Of a stretch of DNA of 64,000 nt, positions 1 to 8,543 are shown one piece after another. This DNA comes from Paenibacillus sp. GP183 (GTDB taxonomy: Bacteria; Bacillota; Bacilli; Paenibacillales; NBRC-103111). Numbering within the stretch: position 1 is the stretch's first letter; the number at the start of each line of letters is the position of its first letter. A program made the position numbers and the translations under genes. Under the pieces are notes generated by a model. It was not told where the DNA came from. It saw nothing but the letters and a program-made list of their open reading frames with translations, and searched no databases. The stretch is from positions 248,001 to 312,000 of the forward strand of contig NZ_FNSW01000001.1 of NCBI RefSeq assembly GCF_900104695.1. The letters run 5' to 3'.

Positions 1-53
1 TATGATGCCATATGACAAGAATGAAATTTGAAGAGTCATTTATTATTGATCAA

Positions 54-90
54 AAGATCGGTTCCTGTAGTATTGGAACCGGTCTTTTTG
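54..90 (+). terminator. Rho-independent terminator of an upstream gene outside the window
   Basis: AAGATCGGTTCC and GGAACCGGTCTT form a 12-bp stem with one G-U pair around a 9-base loop, followed by a T-run. It separates the ABC operon that begins near 282 from whatever lies upstream, so the operon probably starts inside this window. Confidence 0.85.
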
Positions 91-215
91 CATTGGACAT
101 GACCGATTGATCGCAATATATTTACCGTTTCGCTTGATTAAATTACAAAATCGATCAAAAACACTACATAATCTCAACAAAACGTCAATATAGAATTGAT
201 ACTTCTGTTACATTG

Positions 216-228
216 AATGGTTACCATT
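216..228. promoter_or_regulatory. Palindrome AATGGTTACCATT ahead of the ABC operon, candidate operator
   Basis: AATGG-TTA-CCATT is a perfect inverted repeat with a 3-base centre, about 55 bp upstream of the first permease start. It sits in AT-rich DNA with promoter-like elements nearby (TTGATA at 196-201, TATATT at 228-233), but I cannot fix a -35/-10 pair. A DeoR-type regulator closes the same operon and is the obvious candidate ligand. That link is inference. Confidence 0.4.
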
Positions 229-281
229 ATATTGATTAGTAGTCAGAGCCAAAAGAATCATAGAAAGGTGTGCTGCAGGGC

Positions 282-1358
282 ATGTCATTTCAAAAAGCGG
301 ATGTTGCTGTCGAACTGAATTCTTCAAAAGTGAAAGCCACAACAATCAAGAAAATGTCCAGGTCCAAACGGAAAGAAATCATTGTCGGTTTAAGTTATGC
401 GCTGCCTGCACTGTTACTGCTTCTAGGTTTCCGCTTTTGGCCGCTCGGCTTCGGTTTGTGGATGAGTTTATGGAAATGGGGGTTTGTTCCAGAGCGTTTT
501 ATCGGGATAGAGAATTACATACGCATTTTTACCGAAGAAATCGTTGTGAATGACCCGCAGATGGGCTTCCAGCTTGGTTCCATTGGGCATAGTCTTCTCG
601 TGACAGTTTACTATGCGCTCGGCACGATTCCTGTGTCGTTGTGCCTTTCTTTCTTCATCGCATATTTCCTGTTTCAGAATGTGAAGGGCAAAGCGATCCT
701 GCGAACGATTTTTTTCTTGCCTTTCATTACTTCGCAAGTAGCGGCGGCTATTGTGTTCAAATGGATTTTTCACCCAAATGTCGGCATTGCCAATGCTGCG
801 CTAGGGTCGGTAGGTTTACCTAAGCAAAGCTGGCTGATTGACCCTGATCCGATTCTTGAAAAACTGGTTGTACAATTCGGCGGTACATGGCCGGCATGGC
901 TGCCTTCGCAGTTCGGTGGCCCTACTCTGGCGCTGCTGGTGATTATGTTGTTTACGGTTTGGGCAGATGTAGGCTTTAAAATCATTATCTTTATGGCCGG
1001 ACTAAGCAACATTCCGAAAGATTTGTACGAAGCGGCACGTATCGACGGAGCGCGAACGCTGGGAGTTATCCGATATGTGACCCTGCCGCTGATTACTCCA
1101 ATGCTGTTTCTGTTAATGATTGTTTCTGTCATCAGTTCCTTTGAATCCTTTAACGCATTTTACGTGTTTTCAGGTGGGGAAGGCGGTCCATTAGGTTCGA
1201 CGATGTCTCTCCCCCTCTATATTTTTCGAAAATTCTATGTGGATGGGCAAGTAGGGTACGCCGCAGCGGTTTCCATGTTTCTATTTTGTATTCTGCTGGT
1301 ATTTACCTGGCTTCAATATCGGTTCGGCGAGAAGCGCGTGCACTACCAACATGAATAA
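282..1358 (+). CDS. ABC sugar/glycerol-phosphate transporter permease (UgpA/MalF type)
   Basis: Inner-membrane permease of a carbohydrate uptake ABC transporter (CUT1 family). About six hydrophobic segments are visible; the cytoplasmic EAA loop that docks the ATPase reads YEAARIDGARTLGVIRYVTL. The polar, Lys-rich N-terminus precedes the first membrane span. GTG at 270 is possible, but AAAGGTG at 264-270 fits the ATG at 282 better. It is followed 14 bp later by the second permease, then by a HAD phosphatase, an MBL enzyme and the binding protein. No ATPase gene is present; in Firmicutes such importers commonly share an MsmX/UgpC-type ATPase encoded elsewhere. Substrate is not certain; the binding protein resembles UgpB. 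Confidence 0.9.
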   Translation: MSFQKADVAVELNSSKVKATTIKKMSRSKRKEIIVGLSYALPALLLLLGFRFWPLGFGLWMSLWKWGFVPERFIGIENYIRIFTEEIVVNDPQMGFQLGSIGHSLLVTVYYALGTIPVSLCLSFFIAYFLFQNVKGKAILRTIFFLPFITSQVAAAIVFKWIFHPNVGIANAALGSVGLPKQSWLIDPDPILEKLVVQFGGTWPAWLPSQFGGPTLALLVIMLFTVWADVGFKIIIFMAGLSNIPKDLYEAARIDGARTLGVIRYVTLPLITPMLFLLMIVSVISSFESFNAFYVFSGGEGGPLGSTMSLPLYIFRKFYVDGQVGYAAAVSMFLFCILLVFTWLQYRFGEKRVHYQHE

Positions 1359-1372
1359 GGGGAGGGATGAAG

Positions 1373-2260
1373 ATGCTCGCTAATGCCCGAATGGGCTCAA
1401 AAGCACTGTGGCTGTTGGTAACCATCGTCATTCTTGTTTTGGCTGCTGTGTCCTTGTTTCCTTTTCTATGGATGATCTTGACTTCCTTTAAAACGGCGGG
1501 AGAGATCAATATGATGCCGCCAAACATCCTGCCAGCGCATTGGTTATGGGGAAATTATGTGCATGCCTGGAACAAGCCGGAATCGACGTTTGGGGCTTAT
1601 TTCTATAACACCGTCATCATCGCCGGATTGGGGACGCTGCTTCAGATGGTGATTTGCATACCAATCTCTTATTCAATTACCCATTTCCGTTTCAAAGGCC
1701 GGCAATTGATCTTCATGCTGGTATTATCGACGATGCTGATCCCTTACGATATCACGTTAATCCCCAACTTTGTTACGATGCGGCACATGCCTTTTGCAGG
1801 TGGAAACAATTGGTTAGGAGATGGGGGTCAAGGGTTCTACGACAGCTATATGGGTGTGATGCTGCCCTTTTTCGCTGATGCGTTTACCATCTTTCTGCTT
1901 AGGCAAGCATTTCTGTCCGTCCCTCGAAATTATTGGGAGGCTGCGCAGGTAGACGGTATGAATCATTTCGCTTACTTATGGAGGGTTCTGATTCCTTTGG
2001 CTGCTCCGAGCATGATTACTGCATCCTTGTTCGGTTTTATCGGCAAGTGGAACGGCGTTCTATGGCCGCTGCTGATTACGTCAAGTGAGGCAATTCGTCC
2101 ACTGCAGGTGGGTCTCTTGTATTTTGTCAGCGAGGAAGGACCTAATTATCACGAGTTGATGGCTGCAGCTACTTTTACAATATTGCCCATAGTGCTTCTT
2201 TACTTCGTGGCGCAGCGGTGGTTCCATGCAGGTGTGGTGACAACAGGAATTAAAGGTTAG
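1373..2260 (+). CDS. ABC sugar/glycerol-phosphate transporter permease (UgpE/MalG type)
   Basis: Second inner-membrane subunit, about 295 residues with six spans, normal length for the MalG/UgpE group. The EAA loop reads NYWEAAQVDGMNHFAYLWRV. AGGGGAGGG at 1358-1366 abuts the ATG at 1367 and lies 6 bases before the ATG at 1373, so 1373 is the better start. It would form a heterodimer with the preceding permease, and the 12-bp gap to the HAD gene indicates one transcript. Confidence 0.9.
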   Translation: MLANARMGSKALWLLVTIVILVLAAVSLFPFLWMILTSFKTAGEINMMPPNILPAHWLWGNYVHAWNKPESTFGAYFYNTVIIAGLGTLLQMVICIPISYSITHFRFKGRQLIFMLVLSTMLIPYDITLIPNFVTMRHMPFAGGNNWLGDGGQGFYDSYMGVMLPFFADAFTIFLLRQAFLSVPRNYWEAAQVDGMNHFAYLWRVLIPLAAPSMITASLFGFIGKWNGVLWPLLITSSEAIRPLQVGLLYFVSEEGPNYHELMAAATFTILPIVLLYFVAQRWFHAGVVTTGIKG

Positions 2261-2272
2261 GGAGGCACAGTC

Positions 2273-3115
2273 ATGGAATGGCTGCAGGACATTAAAGTTA
2301 TTATTTTCGATTTGGACGGCACGTTGTATCAAGATGAATCTTTTCTAGAACGTTACTTGTATTTCCTTATGGAAGGATCGGAATGGGAAGGTGAAATTAC
2401 TCGCATTCAAAGGGAAGCAGCCGCGATTTTAAACAATGAACATCCTTTGCGAATCGGACTATTCTACAACCCCCTTCAGGAGCACATTCTGCAGCATGAC
2501 GGAGAATACGCCACGGGGGCAATATATTGGGATGGTCAGGAAATCGACGCACAGACTTTTGCAAGCTTATACGGACAAAAGCACGGTTTCATTAAAGAGT
2601 ACATGTACGTTGGAGATGCTTGGAGTGTTGTCAGCGTCATCGCTCATCACTTTAGGATTCCCGAACCAAAGCGGAAAGAGGCGTTTCTTCGGGTTCGCAA
2701 GGAAATGTTGGAGAGTACCAAAGCGATCATTGCGCAAGAAGCGGTAAGAAAGGCGATTAGCGAGCTTCGCTGCCGTAAGGTATTAATGACGAACTCGCCT
2801 CCAGAAACAGGTCGTGACTTTGTAAAGTACTTAGGTGTAGACGAGTTATTTGATGATATCAGGTACGGGGGCAACAAGCCATGGGGCTTGCCGGATTATG
2901 TGAATGAACTGGCGAAACAAGAAGAGATCGGGCCTGCTCAAATGCTGTCCATCGGAGATCATGCCTGGAACGATCTATATCCGGTTCGCCGGTTAGGCGG
3001 ACATACGGTGTGGATTTCACCTTATAAGAGCCAGGACCCGTCACTATGGGATATTCACTTGAAATCGCTCGATCAATTGGCGGAGCTGCTTGCAACTCTT
3101 AACCAACCAGCATAA
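2273..3115 (+). CDS. HAD-superfamily phosphatase
   Basis: Cytosolic Asp-dependent phosphatase of 280 residues. Motif I is FDLDGT (nucleophile D13, acid/base D15), motif II is around LMTNS, and motif IV is SIGDHAWND with D229 and D234 for Mg2+. The region between about 30 and 160 is a helical cap, placing it with the C1-cap HAD enzymes such as phosphoglycolate or sugar phosphatases. It lies inside the ABC operon, so its substrate is probably derived from the imported compound. It could dephosphorylate a sugar or glycerol phosphate released by the downstream MBL enzyme; this is inference. Confidence 0.85.
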   Translation: MEWLQDIKVIIFDLDGTLYQDESFLERYLYFLMEGSEWEGEITRIQREAAAILNNEHPLRIGLFYNPLQEHILQHDGEYATGAIYWDGQEIDAQTFASLYGQKHGFIKEYMYVGDAWSVVSVIAHHFRIPEPKRKEAFLRVRKEMLESTKAIIAQEAVRKAISELRCRKVLMTNSPPETGRDFVKYLGVDELFDDIRYGGNKPWGLPDYVNELAKQEEIGPAQMLSIGDHAWNDLYPVRRLGGHTVWISPYKSQDPSLWDIHLKSLDQLAELLATLNQPA

Positions 3116-3134
3116 ACAAGGAGGAGACGGAGAA

Positions 3135-4556
3135 ATGAATCAATCTAATGAAACGATGACGTTTTACGGCGGGTTAAATACGATAGGAGGCGTACATATT
3201 GTTGTTGGAAGCGGCGATACGGGGCTGGTATTTGATCTCGGACTTGCGCTAAGGGGCTTTTTTCAGGGTGAAGTGCGCGCTCGCGGTGCGGAAGGGATTC
3301 GCAGCTATCTGCTGACTCGGTCAGCGCCGCCCATTCTGCAGCTTTACGATCCGTCCGTTACCGCGGATATTGGGGAACAGGATTTGGAGCGATTGTGGAA
3401 CAAGCCGTTCTTGCCCAGTTTCCCGAATATGCATGTGTTTATGAGCCATATTCATCAGGACCACATGGCGCTTCTGCCTTATCTCAGACGCGATATCCCG
3501 GTATACATGCATCAGGACGCGCATGCTGTTTATAAAGCTGTTGACGCCTCTGGGGAATATGGAGATACACCGGGAGCCATTCAACCGCTGCAGGACTTGC
3601 AGGAAATCACGATCGGGGATTTCAAATTGCAGATTATTGAAGTCGATCATGACAGCCCGGGGGTATCAGGCTTTATTCTCCGCACGAATGAGCATACGAT
3701 CGCTTTTACGGCAGACTGGAGAAGGCACGGTCGCCATTCGTACCGAATGGATCGGTTCATCAAGCTGTGCCGCGAAGCGGAAGTGGACGTACTTATTACG
3801 GAAGGAACCCGTTTGCGTCCGGACACGCTCTTCCGGAAACCAACAGACCGTCAAGAGCTGGACGTAGCTGCAACCTACCTCAAGGTGCTGGAGCAAGCCG
3901 AGGGTCTCGTTTATGTGAACATTCTCGCGCGCAATGTTGAGCGTGTAGCCGATATCATCATGGCAACGAAAGCTGCTGGACGCACGTTAGTTATGGATGA
4001 AAGCACGGCAGTGTTATGGCATGTTGCTACACAGGAGGGAATCGTTGCTTTGGAAGATCACCTTGCCCTGCGAGAAATGGAAACCATTCGAGTACTTCCG
4101 AATTCCGGACCTGGGGCTATGAGCGGAGCACAGCACAAGCTTCCTTATGCCTCCATCACGTTAGGGGAAATGATAGCGGATAAGAGCCGCTATGCCATGT
4201 ATCTGACCTATCAGCAGCTGCTGTTGATGGCCGAATTGGAGCGTCTTGGCGAGACTGCCGCACCATCTCAATACGTGCACGCAGACGGCAATCCGCTTAA
4301 CCATTCCGATGAAACCCTGCTGCGCTGGCTGTCGGAATTCGGCGTGACGTATCATTACTGCGCAACAGGCGGACATGCGGCTCCTCAGGAAATATCGGAC
4401 CTGGTGGAAGGGATTCAGCCCAAAGTGGTAATCCCGCTTCACAGTATACATCCTACTTTGTTCGATAGCCGTGGTGTACCGCGTTTCTATCCGACATTCG
4501 GGGAAACGGTAGTGCTAAATCAACTTATTGGAGCTTACGCTCCAGTAGTAAAATAA
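3135..4556 (+). CDS. Metallo-beta-lactamase fold hydrolase with RNase J-like beta-CASP architecture
   Basis: Predicted two-metal phosphodiesterase of 473 residues. The N-terminus (FYGGLNTIGGVHI) resembles the RNase J opening. HxHxDH is complete at H105, H107, D109, H110; further ligands are in VDHDSPG, TADW, and a late LHS. A central alpha/beta insert after TEGT and the terminal CATGGHA...PLHS match the beta-CASP layout of nucleic-acid-processing MBL enzymes. Start 3135 follows AAGGAGG at 3118-3124 with 10-base spacing; an upstream in-frame start at 3090 would overlap the HAD gene and has no such site. Its place between HAD and the binding protein is unusual for an RNase J and suggests a small-molecule phosphodiester or similar substrate. 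Known for the fold: phosphodiester hydrolysis. Inferred: catabolic role here. Confidence 0.8.
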   Translation: MNQSNETMTFYGGLNTIGGVHIVVGSGDTGLVFDLGLALRGFFQGEVRARGAEGIRSYLLTRSAPPILQLYDPSVTADIGEQDLERLWNKPFLPSFPNMHVFMSHIHQDHMALLPYLRRDIPVYMHQDAHAVYKAVDASGEYGDTPGAIQPLQDLQEITIGDFKLQIIEVDHDSPGVSGFILRTNEHTIAFTADWRRHGRHSYRMDRFIKLCREAEVDVLITEGTRLRPDTLFRKPTDRQELDVAATYLKVLEQAEGLVYVNILARNVERVADIIMATKAAGRTLVMDESTAVLWHVATQEGIVALEDHLALREMETIRVLPNSGPGAMSGAQHKLPYASITLGEMIADKSRYAMYLTYQQLLLMAELERLGETAAPSQYVHADGNPLNHSDETLLRWLSEFGVTYHYCATGGHAAPQEISDLVEGIQPKVVIPLHSIHPTLFDSRGVPRFYPTFGETVVLNQLIGAYAPVVK

Positions 4557-4588
4557 AAAATTGAGGTAAAAGAGAGGAGAAATTATCT

Positions 4589-5953
4589 ATGAAACACAAA
4601 TGGAAAACTATACTGGCGTTCACACTGACAGCCGCTAGGGTCATCGTCTCTGGATGTGGTGCTGCGACGCCAGCAAGCAATAGCGGAGGCAGCTCGTCAA
4701 ATGCAAAAGCGACCACCACTCCAGTTAAGAAGGAAGAGCCGTGGGCTAAGGGGCCGGTCACGATCGATTTCTGGCACATCCAAGCTTCTATTTACGGAGA
4801 TTCCATCAAGGAAATGGTTGCTCAGTTTAACAAGGAGTACGAAGGTAAAATTATCGTCAAAGAGGTATTCCAAGGCAGTTACGATGAGCTGAATAAAAAG
4901 ATCCGCGCCGCATTGCAGGGTGGAGGCTTGCCGACTTTGGCCATGGCCTACGAGAGCGATACACTGCAATACATGAAAGCCGATAAAATCGAACCGCTTG
5001 ATCCCTTTATCAAGGATCCTACATACGGTTTAAGCCAAAAAGAAATGGACGATATCATGCCTGGTGTATTAGCCCGTCAAAAAATTTCCCAATATGAGGG
5101 AAAAACGATGAGCTGGCCGCATGGCAACAGCTCGATGGGCATTTACTATAACACCGACTTGTTGAAGAAGGCCGGATATGACAAGCCTGCTGCAAGCTGG
5201 AAGGAATTCGAGAAGCAGGCATTGGACATTACAGCCAAGACTGGTGTTCCAGCATTAGCAATGAGCAACGGAAAGAACGGTGCCATGTTCCGGACTTGGC
5301 TGCGTACCTATGGCATTGATCCGATTTCGCAGGATGCGACCTCCGTTAATTTTGACAATCCGCAAGCAGTAGAGCTGGCTACGATTTTGAAGAACCTCCT
5401 GGATAAGAAAGCGATCGTGCTTGCGCAGGACACCGAGCAAGAGTTTACTATCGGCCGCTCAGCTATGGAAATCGGAACAACCGCAAGAACAAGCTCCAAG
5501 CTGGACTTGATTAAAGACAAGTTCAAGTGGGGGATCACCCTCATCCCTCAAGGGGACAGCACAAAGAAAGTAACGGAGCTGTACGGCGGCAATCAAGTAT
5601 TGTTCAAGACAACTCCCGAGAAGGAAATGGCTGGCTGGATTTTCTTGAAATATTTTGCCGGAGCTAATGCGCAAGCCATTTATGCAGCGAAGACAGGTTA
5701 TTTCCCAGCGGTTAAATCGGCTCAGGATACGGATCTGTTGAAGAAAAATTATGCGGACAACCCGCAAAAGAAGCAAGCCTTCAACGAGGTGTTCCCATAT
5801 GCAACAATCGATGTGGCTACAGCTGCACGAAGCGCCATCGAGGACCAGGTGAGCACGGCTTTGGAGCTCAGCATGACAGGTAAATTGCCGGCTGCAGACG
5901 CCATGAAAAAGGCGCAAGCCGACGCGACAAAAGCGCTGAAGGAATTCAAATAA
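4589..5953 (+). CDS. Extracellular solute-binding lipoprotein (UgpB-like)
   Basis: Family 1 carbohydrate/glycerophosphate-binding protein of 454 residues that delivers substrate to the two permeases. A lipobox VSGC with C23 predicts lipid anchoring; an Arg (R17) oddly interrupts the hydrophobic signal core. From about residue 50 it follows the UgpB pattern: VTIDFWHIQ, then a QGSYDELNKKI segment, a SWPHGNSSMGIYYN segment, and late KTGYFP. A Ser/Gly/Asn linker separates the anchor from the domain. The ribosome binding site is AGAGGAG. Ligand assignment to glycerol-3-phosphate or a glycerophosphodiester rests only on remembered similarity and needs binding data; other sugars are possible. Confidence 0.9.
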   Translation: MKHKWKTILAFTLTAARVIVSGCGAATPASNSGGSSSNAKATTTPVKKEEPWAKGPVTIDFWHIQASIYGDSIKEMVAQFNKEYEGKIIVKEVFQGSYDELNKKIRAALQGGGLPTLAMAYESDTLQYMKADKIEPLDPFIKDPTYGLSQKEMDDIMPGVLARQKISQYEGKTMSWPHGNSSMGIYYNTDLLKKAGYDKPAASWKEFEKQALDITAKTGVPALAMSNGKNGAMFRTWLRTYGIDPISQDATSVNFDNPQAVELATILKNLLDKKAIVLAQDTEQEFTIGRSAMEIGTTARTSSKLDLIKDKFKWGITLIPQGDSTKKVTELYGGNQVLFKTTPEKEMAGWIFLKYFAGANAQAIYAAKTGYFPAVKSAQDTDLLKKNYADNPQKKQAFNEVFPYATIDVATAARSAIEDQVSTALELSMTGKLPAADAMKKAQADATKALKEFK

Positions 5954-5978
5954 TTCAATCATTCATAATGACTTCGAT

Positions 5979-6005
5979 CAAGAGAGGGCCACTTGCCCTC
6001 TCTTG
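5979..6005 (+). terminator. Strong hairpin between binding protein and DeoR genes
   Basis: CAAGAGAGGGC and GCCCTCTCTTG form a perfect 11-bp stem with a 5-base loop. No T-run follows, so it is more likely a partial terminator or an mRNA-stabilising 3' end that raises binding-protein expression relative to the regulator. Confidence 0.6.
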
Positions 6006-6036
6006 TAGTCATGTAAAGGGGCAGGAGCAATCAAAT

Positions 6037-6813
6037 ATGTCGAATTCCATTCGCAGAAGAAATGAGATTATTCAGAGGGTAAAGAACGAAGGCAACGTGA
6101 ATGTAGAGGAGCTTGTGCAAAAATACAACGTATCCGTGGAGACCATTCGCCGCGATCTTCGCATTTTGGATGAAAAAGGACTAGTCAAGCGCACGTACGG
6201 AGGGGCAGCAAAGAGGGAGCAAACGACTTGGGAAATGCCTTATAACGAGCGGATCAGTTTGAACCATGAAAAAAAAGAAGCTATTTCCCTGGAAGCGATA
6301 AAGCTTCTGGAGGATGGGGATAGTTTGTTTCTTGACGGCAATACCACCTGCCTGACGTTATCCCGGCATATTCCATCGGACTTGGAATTATTGATTGTCA
6401 CGAATTCCCCTTCCATAGCGCTGTATTTAATGCAGAAAAGAGTGAAGTCGAAAATTTTTCTGGTCGTCGGGGAGCTGAGTTCGGACGGCTTGACCAGCGG
6501 ACATAAGCTGCATCAAGAGTTGAAGCAATATCGTTTCGACAAAGCCATGTTCTCCTGTGCCGGGTTAACCTCGCAAGGCTGCTTCTATTCGAAAATGGAG
6601 CCTATGCGAATTGCCCAGACGATTGCGGAACAAAGCAATCAGCTTATCTTGCTGGCGGATTCATCCAAGATGAATCGCACCGCCTTTCTTTTTGGCTTCG
6701 AAGCGAGGCGCTTGGATGTTCTAGTCACTGACGATGGAGTACCTACTGTGCTGCTGAACAAGCTGAAGGAACAAATCAAGCAGGTGATTGTCGCGGATAG
6801 CGAGTCGGTATAA
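6037..6813 (+). CDS. DeoR-family transcriptional regulator (GlpR-like)
   Basis: 258-residue repressor. Residues 1-60 hold the DeoR winged helix-turn-helix with the signature VSVETIRRDLRIL and the wing GLVKRTYGGA; the remainder is the sugar-phosphate sensing DeoRC domain (SLFLDGNTTC, KAMFSCAGLT). The frame is open from 5968, but that would run through the hairpin; ATG 6037 follows a GGGGCAGGAG site and gives the canonical N-terminus. Such regulators usually sense a phosphorylated intermediate, fitting the HAD phosphatase context. Likely target: the operon promoter near 200-230. Confidence 0.9.
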   Translation: MSNSIRRRNEIIQRVKNEGNVNVEELVQKYNVSVETIRRDLRILDEKGLVKRTYGGAAKREQTTWEMPYNERISLNHEKKEAISLEAIKLLEDGDSLFLDGNTTCLTLSRHIPSDLELLIVTNSPSIALYLMQKRVKSKIFLVVGELSSDGLTSGHKLHQELKQYRFDKAMFSCAGLTSQGCFYSKMEPMRIAQTIAEQSNQLILLADSSKMNRTAFLFGFEARRLDVLVTDDGVPTVLLNKLKEQIKQVIVADSESV

Positions 6814-6829
6814 AGTGATTTCAAGAGCC

Positions 6830-7288
6830 TTATAATACTGAAATTTTAGCTTCTTTCACGAGCGGGGCTGGGAAGCGAATGATAAGTATACCATCGATTA
6901 ATCGTGCAAGCACGGTTTCGACCGAAACTAAATGCGGAATCGGGATGATCCGTTCAAAAGGCCCGTAGTAAGATTCGTTCGTAATGTAAGACATCCCGAG
7001 CATTCGATTCGGTTTTATGCCCTTAATGATGAATTGTGTGGATGAAACAATCAGCTCGAAATCTTCTTTTCTAATACCAGGAAGCTCTATGAGTACAAAT
7101 GTCTCATTCATCGTACGGATGACATCCACGGAGGGAACCCACGGAACTTCTTCTGAAATTTCGGGGGTCTCTGAATGATTGGAGCTGCCCTTGCCTTCTG
7201 CCATTGCGTCCTTCCAAAAATCACCCTCGGAGTAGCGGTTTGCGAGATCCATCCATTCTTTCATTCGGTTCATGTTCAAGACGTTCAC
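6830..7288 (-). CDS. Hsp20/alpha-crystallin-like protein, probably spore-associated
   Basis: 152-residue small heat-shock family member. The alpha-crystallin domain spans about residues 50-150: VPSVDVIRT, LIELPGIRKEDFEL and a degenerate terminal strand. The classical GVL motif is replaced by DGILIIRFP. Bacillus CotP/CotM are Hsp20-type coat proteins, and this gene lies directly downstream of GerP-like genes, so a coat or spore role is likely. Start is ambiguous: GTG 7288 abuts the AGAGG site; TTG 7279 or ATG 7273 have better spacing. Last gene of a minus-strand operon. Confidence 0.8.
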   Translation of the reverse strand: MNVLNMNRMKEWMDLANRYSEGDFWKDAMAEGKGSSNHSETPEISEEVPWVPSVDVIRTMNETFVLIELPGIRKEDFELIVSSTQFIIKGIKPNRMLGMSYITNESYYGPFERIIPIPHLVSVETVLARLIDGILIIRFPAPLVKEAKISVL

Positions 7289-7303
7289 CTCTTCAGAATG
7301 GGA

Positions 7304-7546
7304 TTAAACTTGGTTCGTTATAGGAGCGGAAGGGTTAGCAATCTGACCTTGGTCGTCTATATCAGGATCAAAGTACGCTGAGTTCATATTAGAGAAGGAC
7401 GGGCTTAGATCTCCTACGGAGAAATTCACTCCGACAAGCTTATTGTTTGAGGTGTGGCTATTGTGTACAACAGCTCCAATATCGATATTACCGTTCTGGG
7501 ACACCCCATTTGTTTTCATGTTGACGATATTTATAAAAAATGGCAT
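7304..7546 (-). CDS. GerPA/GerPF-family spore germination protein
   Basis: About 80 residues in the GerPA/F family, opening MPFFINIVNMKTNG and containing VVHNSHTSNNKLVG, the family hallmark. GerP proteins are needed for coat permeability to germinants in Bacillus. ATG 7546 is preceded by AAGGAGG at suitable spacing; a TTG at 7552 is too close to that site. It is a tandem paralogue of the next gene upstream. The tail is polar and variable (DPDIDDQGQIANPS). Confidence 0.85.
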   Translation of the reverse strand: MPFFINIVNMKTNGVSQNGNIDIGAVVHNSHTSNNKLVGVNFSVGDLSPSFSNMNSAYFDPDIDDQGQIANPSAPITNQV

Positions 7547-7548
7547 AC

Positions 7549-7791
7549 TCAAGCCTCCTTAAGCTGTCTATGGTCGCTGCTTTTTATTTGAGTTTGATCA
7601 TACTCATCGGGGTCAACATATAGGTTCTTCATCGTAGCGATTGATGGCGCTTCATCACCATAAGACATGTTCGCCCCTGTTGATTTCGTGTTGGAGGTAT
7701 GACTGGTATGGAGCGATTCACCTATATTCACTGAGGCATTGCCGGATATGCTGTTAATTTTCAAGGTATAAATATTAATGACTGGCTGCAT
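7549..7791 (-). CDS. GerPA/GerPF-family spore germination protein (paralogue)
   Basis: 80-residue paralogue of its neighbour: MQPVINIYTLKINSISGNAS, then LHTSHTSNTKSTGAN and a short acidic tail. Only two bases separate its stop from the next start, indicating translational coupling. The pair suggests local duplication in the spore operon. Confidence 0.85.
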   Translation of the reverse strand: MQPVINIYTLKINSISGNASVNIGESLHTSHTSNTKSTGANMSYGDEAPSIATMKNLYVDPDEYDQTQIKSSDHRQLKEA

Positions 7792-7878
7792 TTTTCCACA
7801 CTCCGCCCTCGAATATCCCTATACTCTATGCAGACATCCGCCTAGGGGTTAAGAGAGAAATATCGTTGAAAAAGAGAT

Positions 7879-8271
7879 CTACAGGTTGTCTTTTGGATGG
7901 ATCGTGCATTTGGGTGAAGGCGGTTGGTGTTTTTGAAATGGCTCAGCTTGTTTACCATTTTCACGTAATTTCGAAAACGACGAATCTAAAACTTCCTTGG
8001 GGAGCGGTCCGGAATAATTCATCCCGATATTTAATCGTCCGGCTAAATCCTGGATTTCCAAAGTTCCGAAATGATTGCTATGCTCCAATTTTTCTATGAT
8101 CACTTTTTCGACATGTTGAATGATGACGGTCGGACGCTCGTGGTCAATCGAATGAACCTTTTCCTCCAGCAGCAGCTGAAACTGATCCTCTAATTTCGCC
8201 ATTTTCAACATTATTTCCCGGTGCTCTGTACTCGTGTAGGGGCGTTTCCATAGCCAGTTGAATGCTTTCAT
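7879..8271 (-). CDS. GerPC-like spore germination protein
   Basis: 130-residue soluble protein with an N-terminal coiled coil (KMAKLEDQFQLLLEEK), a central hydrophobic strand region, and the IQDLAGRLNIGMNYSGPLP segment that I associate with GerPC. First gene of the minus-strand operon; strong GGGAGGAGG ribosome binding site. The gap of 87 bp to the GerPF pair is larger than the other gaps in this cluster. A full gerPABCDEF set is not present here, so this is a reduced or secondary cluster. Confidence 0.75.
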   Translation of the reverse strand: MKAFNWLWKRPYTSTEHREIMLKMAKLEDQFQLLLEEKVHSIDHERPTVIIQHVEKVIIEKLEHSNHFGTLEIQDLAGRLNIGMNYSGPLPKEVLDSSFSKLRENGKQAEPFQKHQPPSPKCTIHPKDNL

Positions 8272-8460
8272 ACGGAGCCTCCTCCCTTAACCATTTATAT
8301 GCAGTGTGAGTCAAGATTGGCAGTTGAAAGGAAAATAATCCTAGTGACATTATCTCAGAACAGTTATAGGGTGACATGATCACAGAACAACGACAACAGG
8401 GCTTTAGTGTGTTGACAATCACTTCGATCCCTGTTAATATATTTTTTGTCCCTTAAAAAC

Positions 8461-8533
8461 GACTTGTTAGCTCAGCTGGGAGAGCACTATCTTGACAGGG
8501 TAGGGGTCACTGGTTCGAGCCCAGTACAGGTCA
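8461..8533 (+). tRNA. tRNA-Val (anticodon GAC)
   Basis: Cloverleaf read by eye: acceptor GACTTGT/ACAGGTC (one G-U), D arm GCTC...GAGC, anticodon stem CTATC/GGTAG with loop TTGACAG (anticodon GAC), T arm ACTGG-TTCGAGC-CCAGT, discriminator A. CCA is not encoded. A terminator follows 11 bases later. It is a solitary tRNA next to an accessory zone. Confidence 0.93.
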
Positions 8534-8543
8534 TTCTTATCGC

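Noticed and set aside
5459-5962. Minus-strand frame of 167 codons
   Set aside because: Antisense of the binding lipoprotein; Cys/Leu/Arg-rich and featureless.
8144-8422. 92-codon minus-strand frame
   Set aside because: Overlaps the start of the GerPC-like gene in another frame and lacks features.
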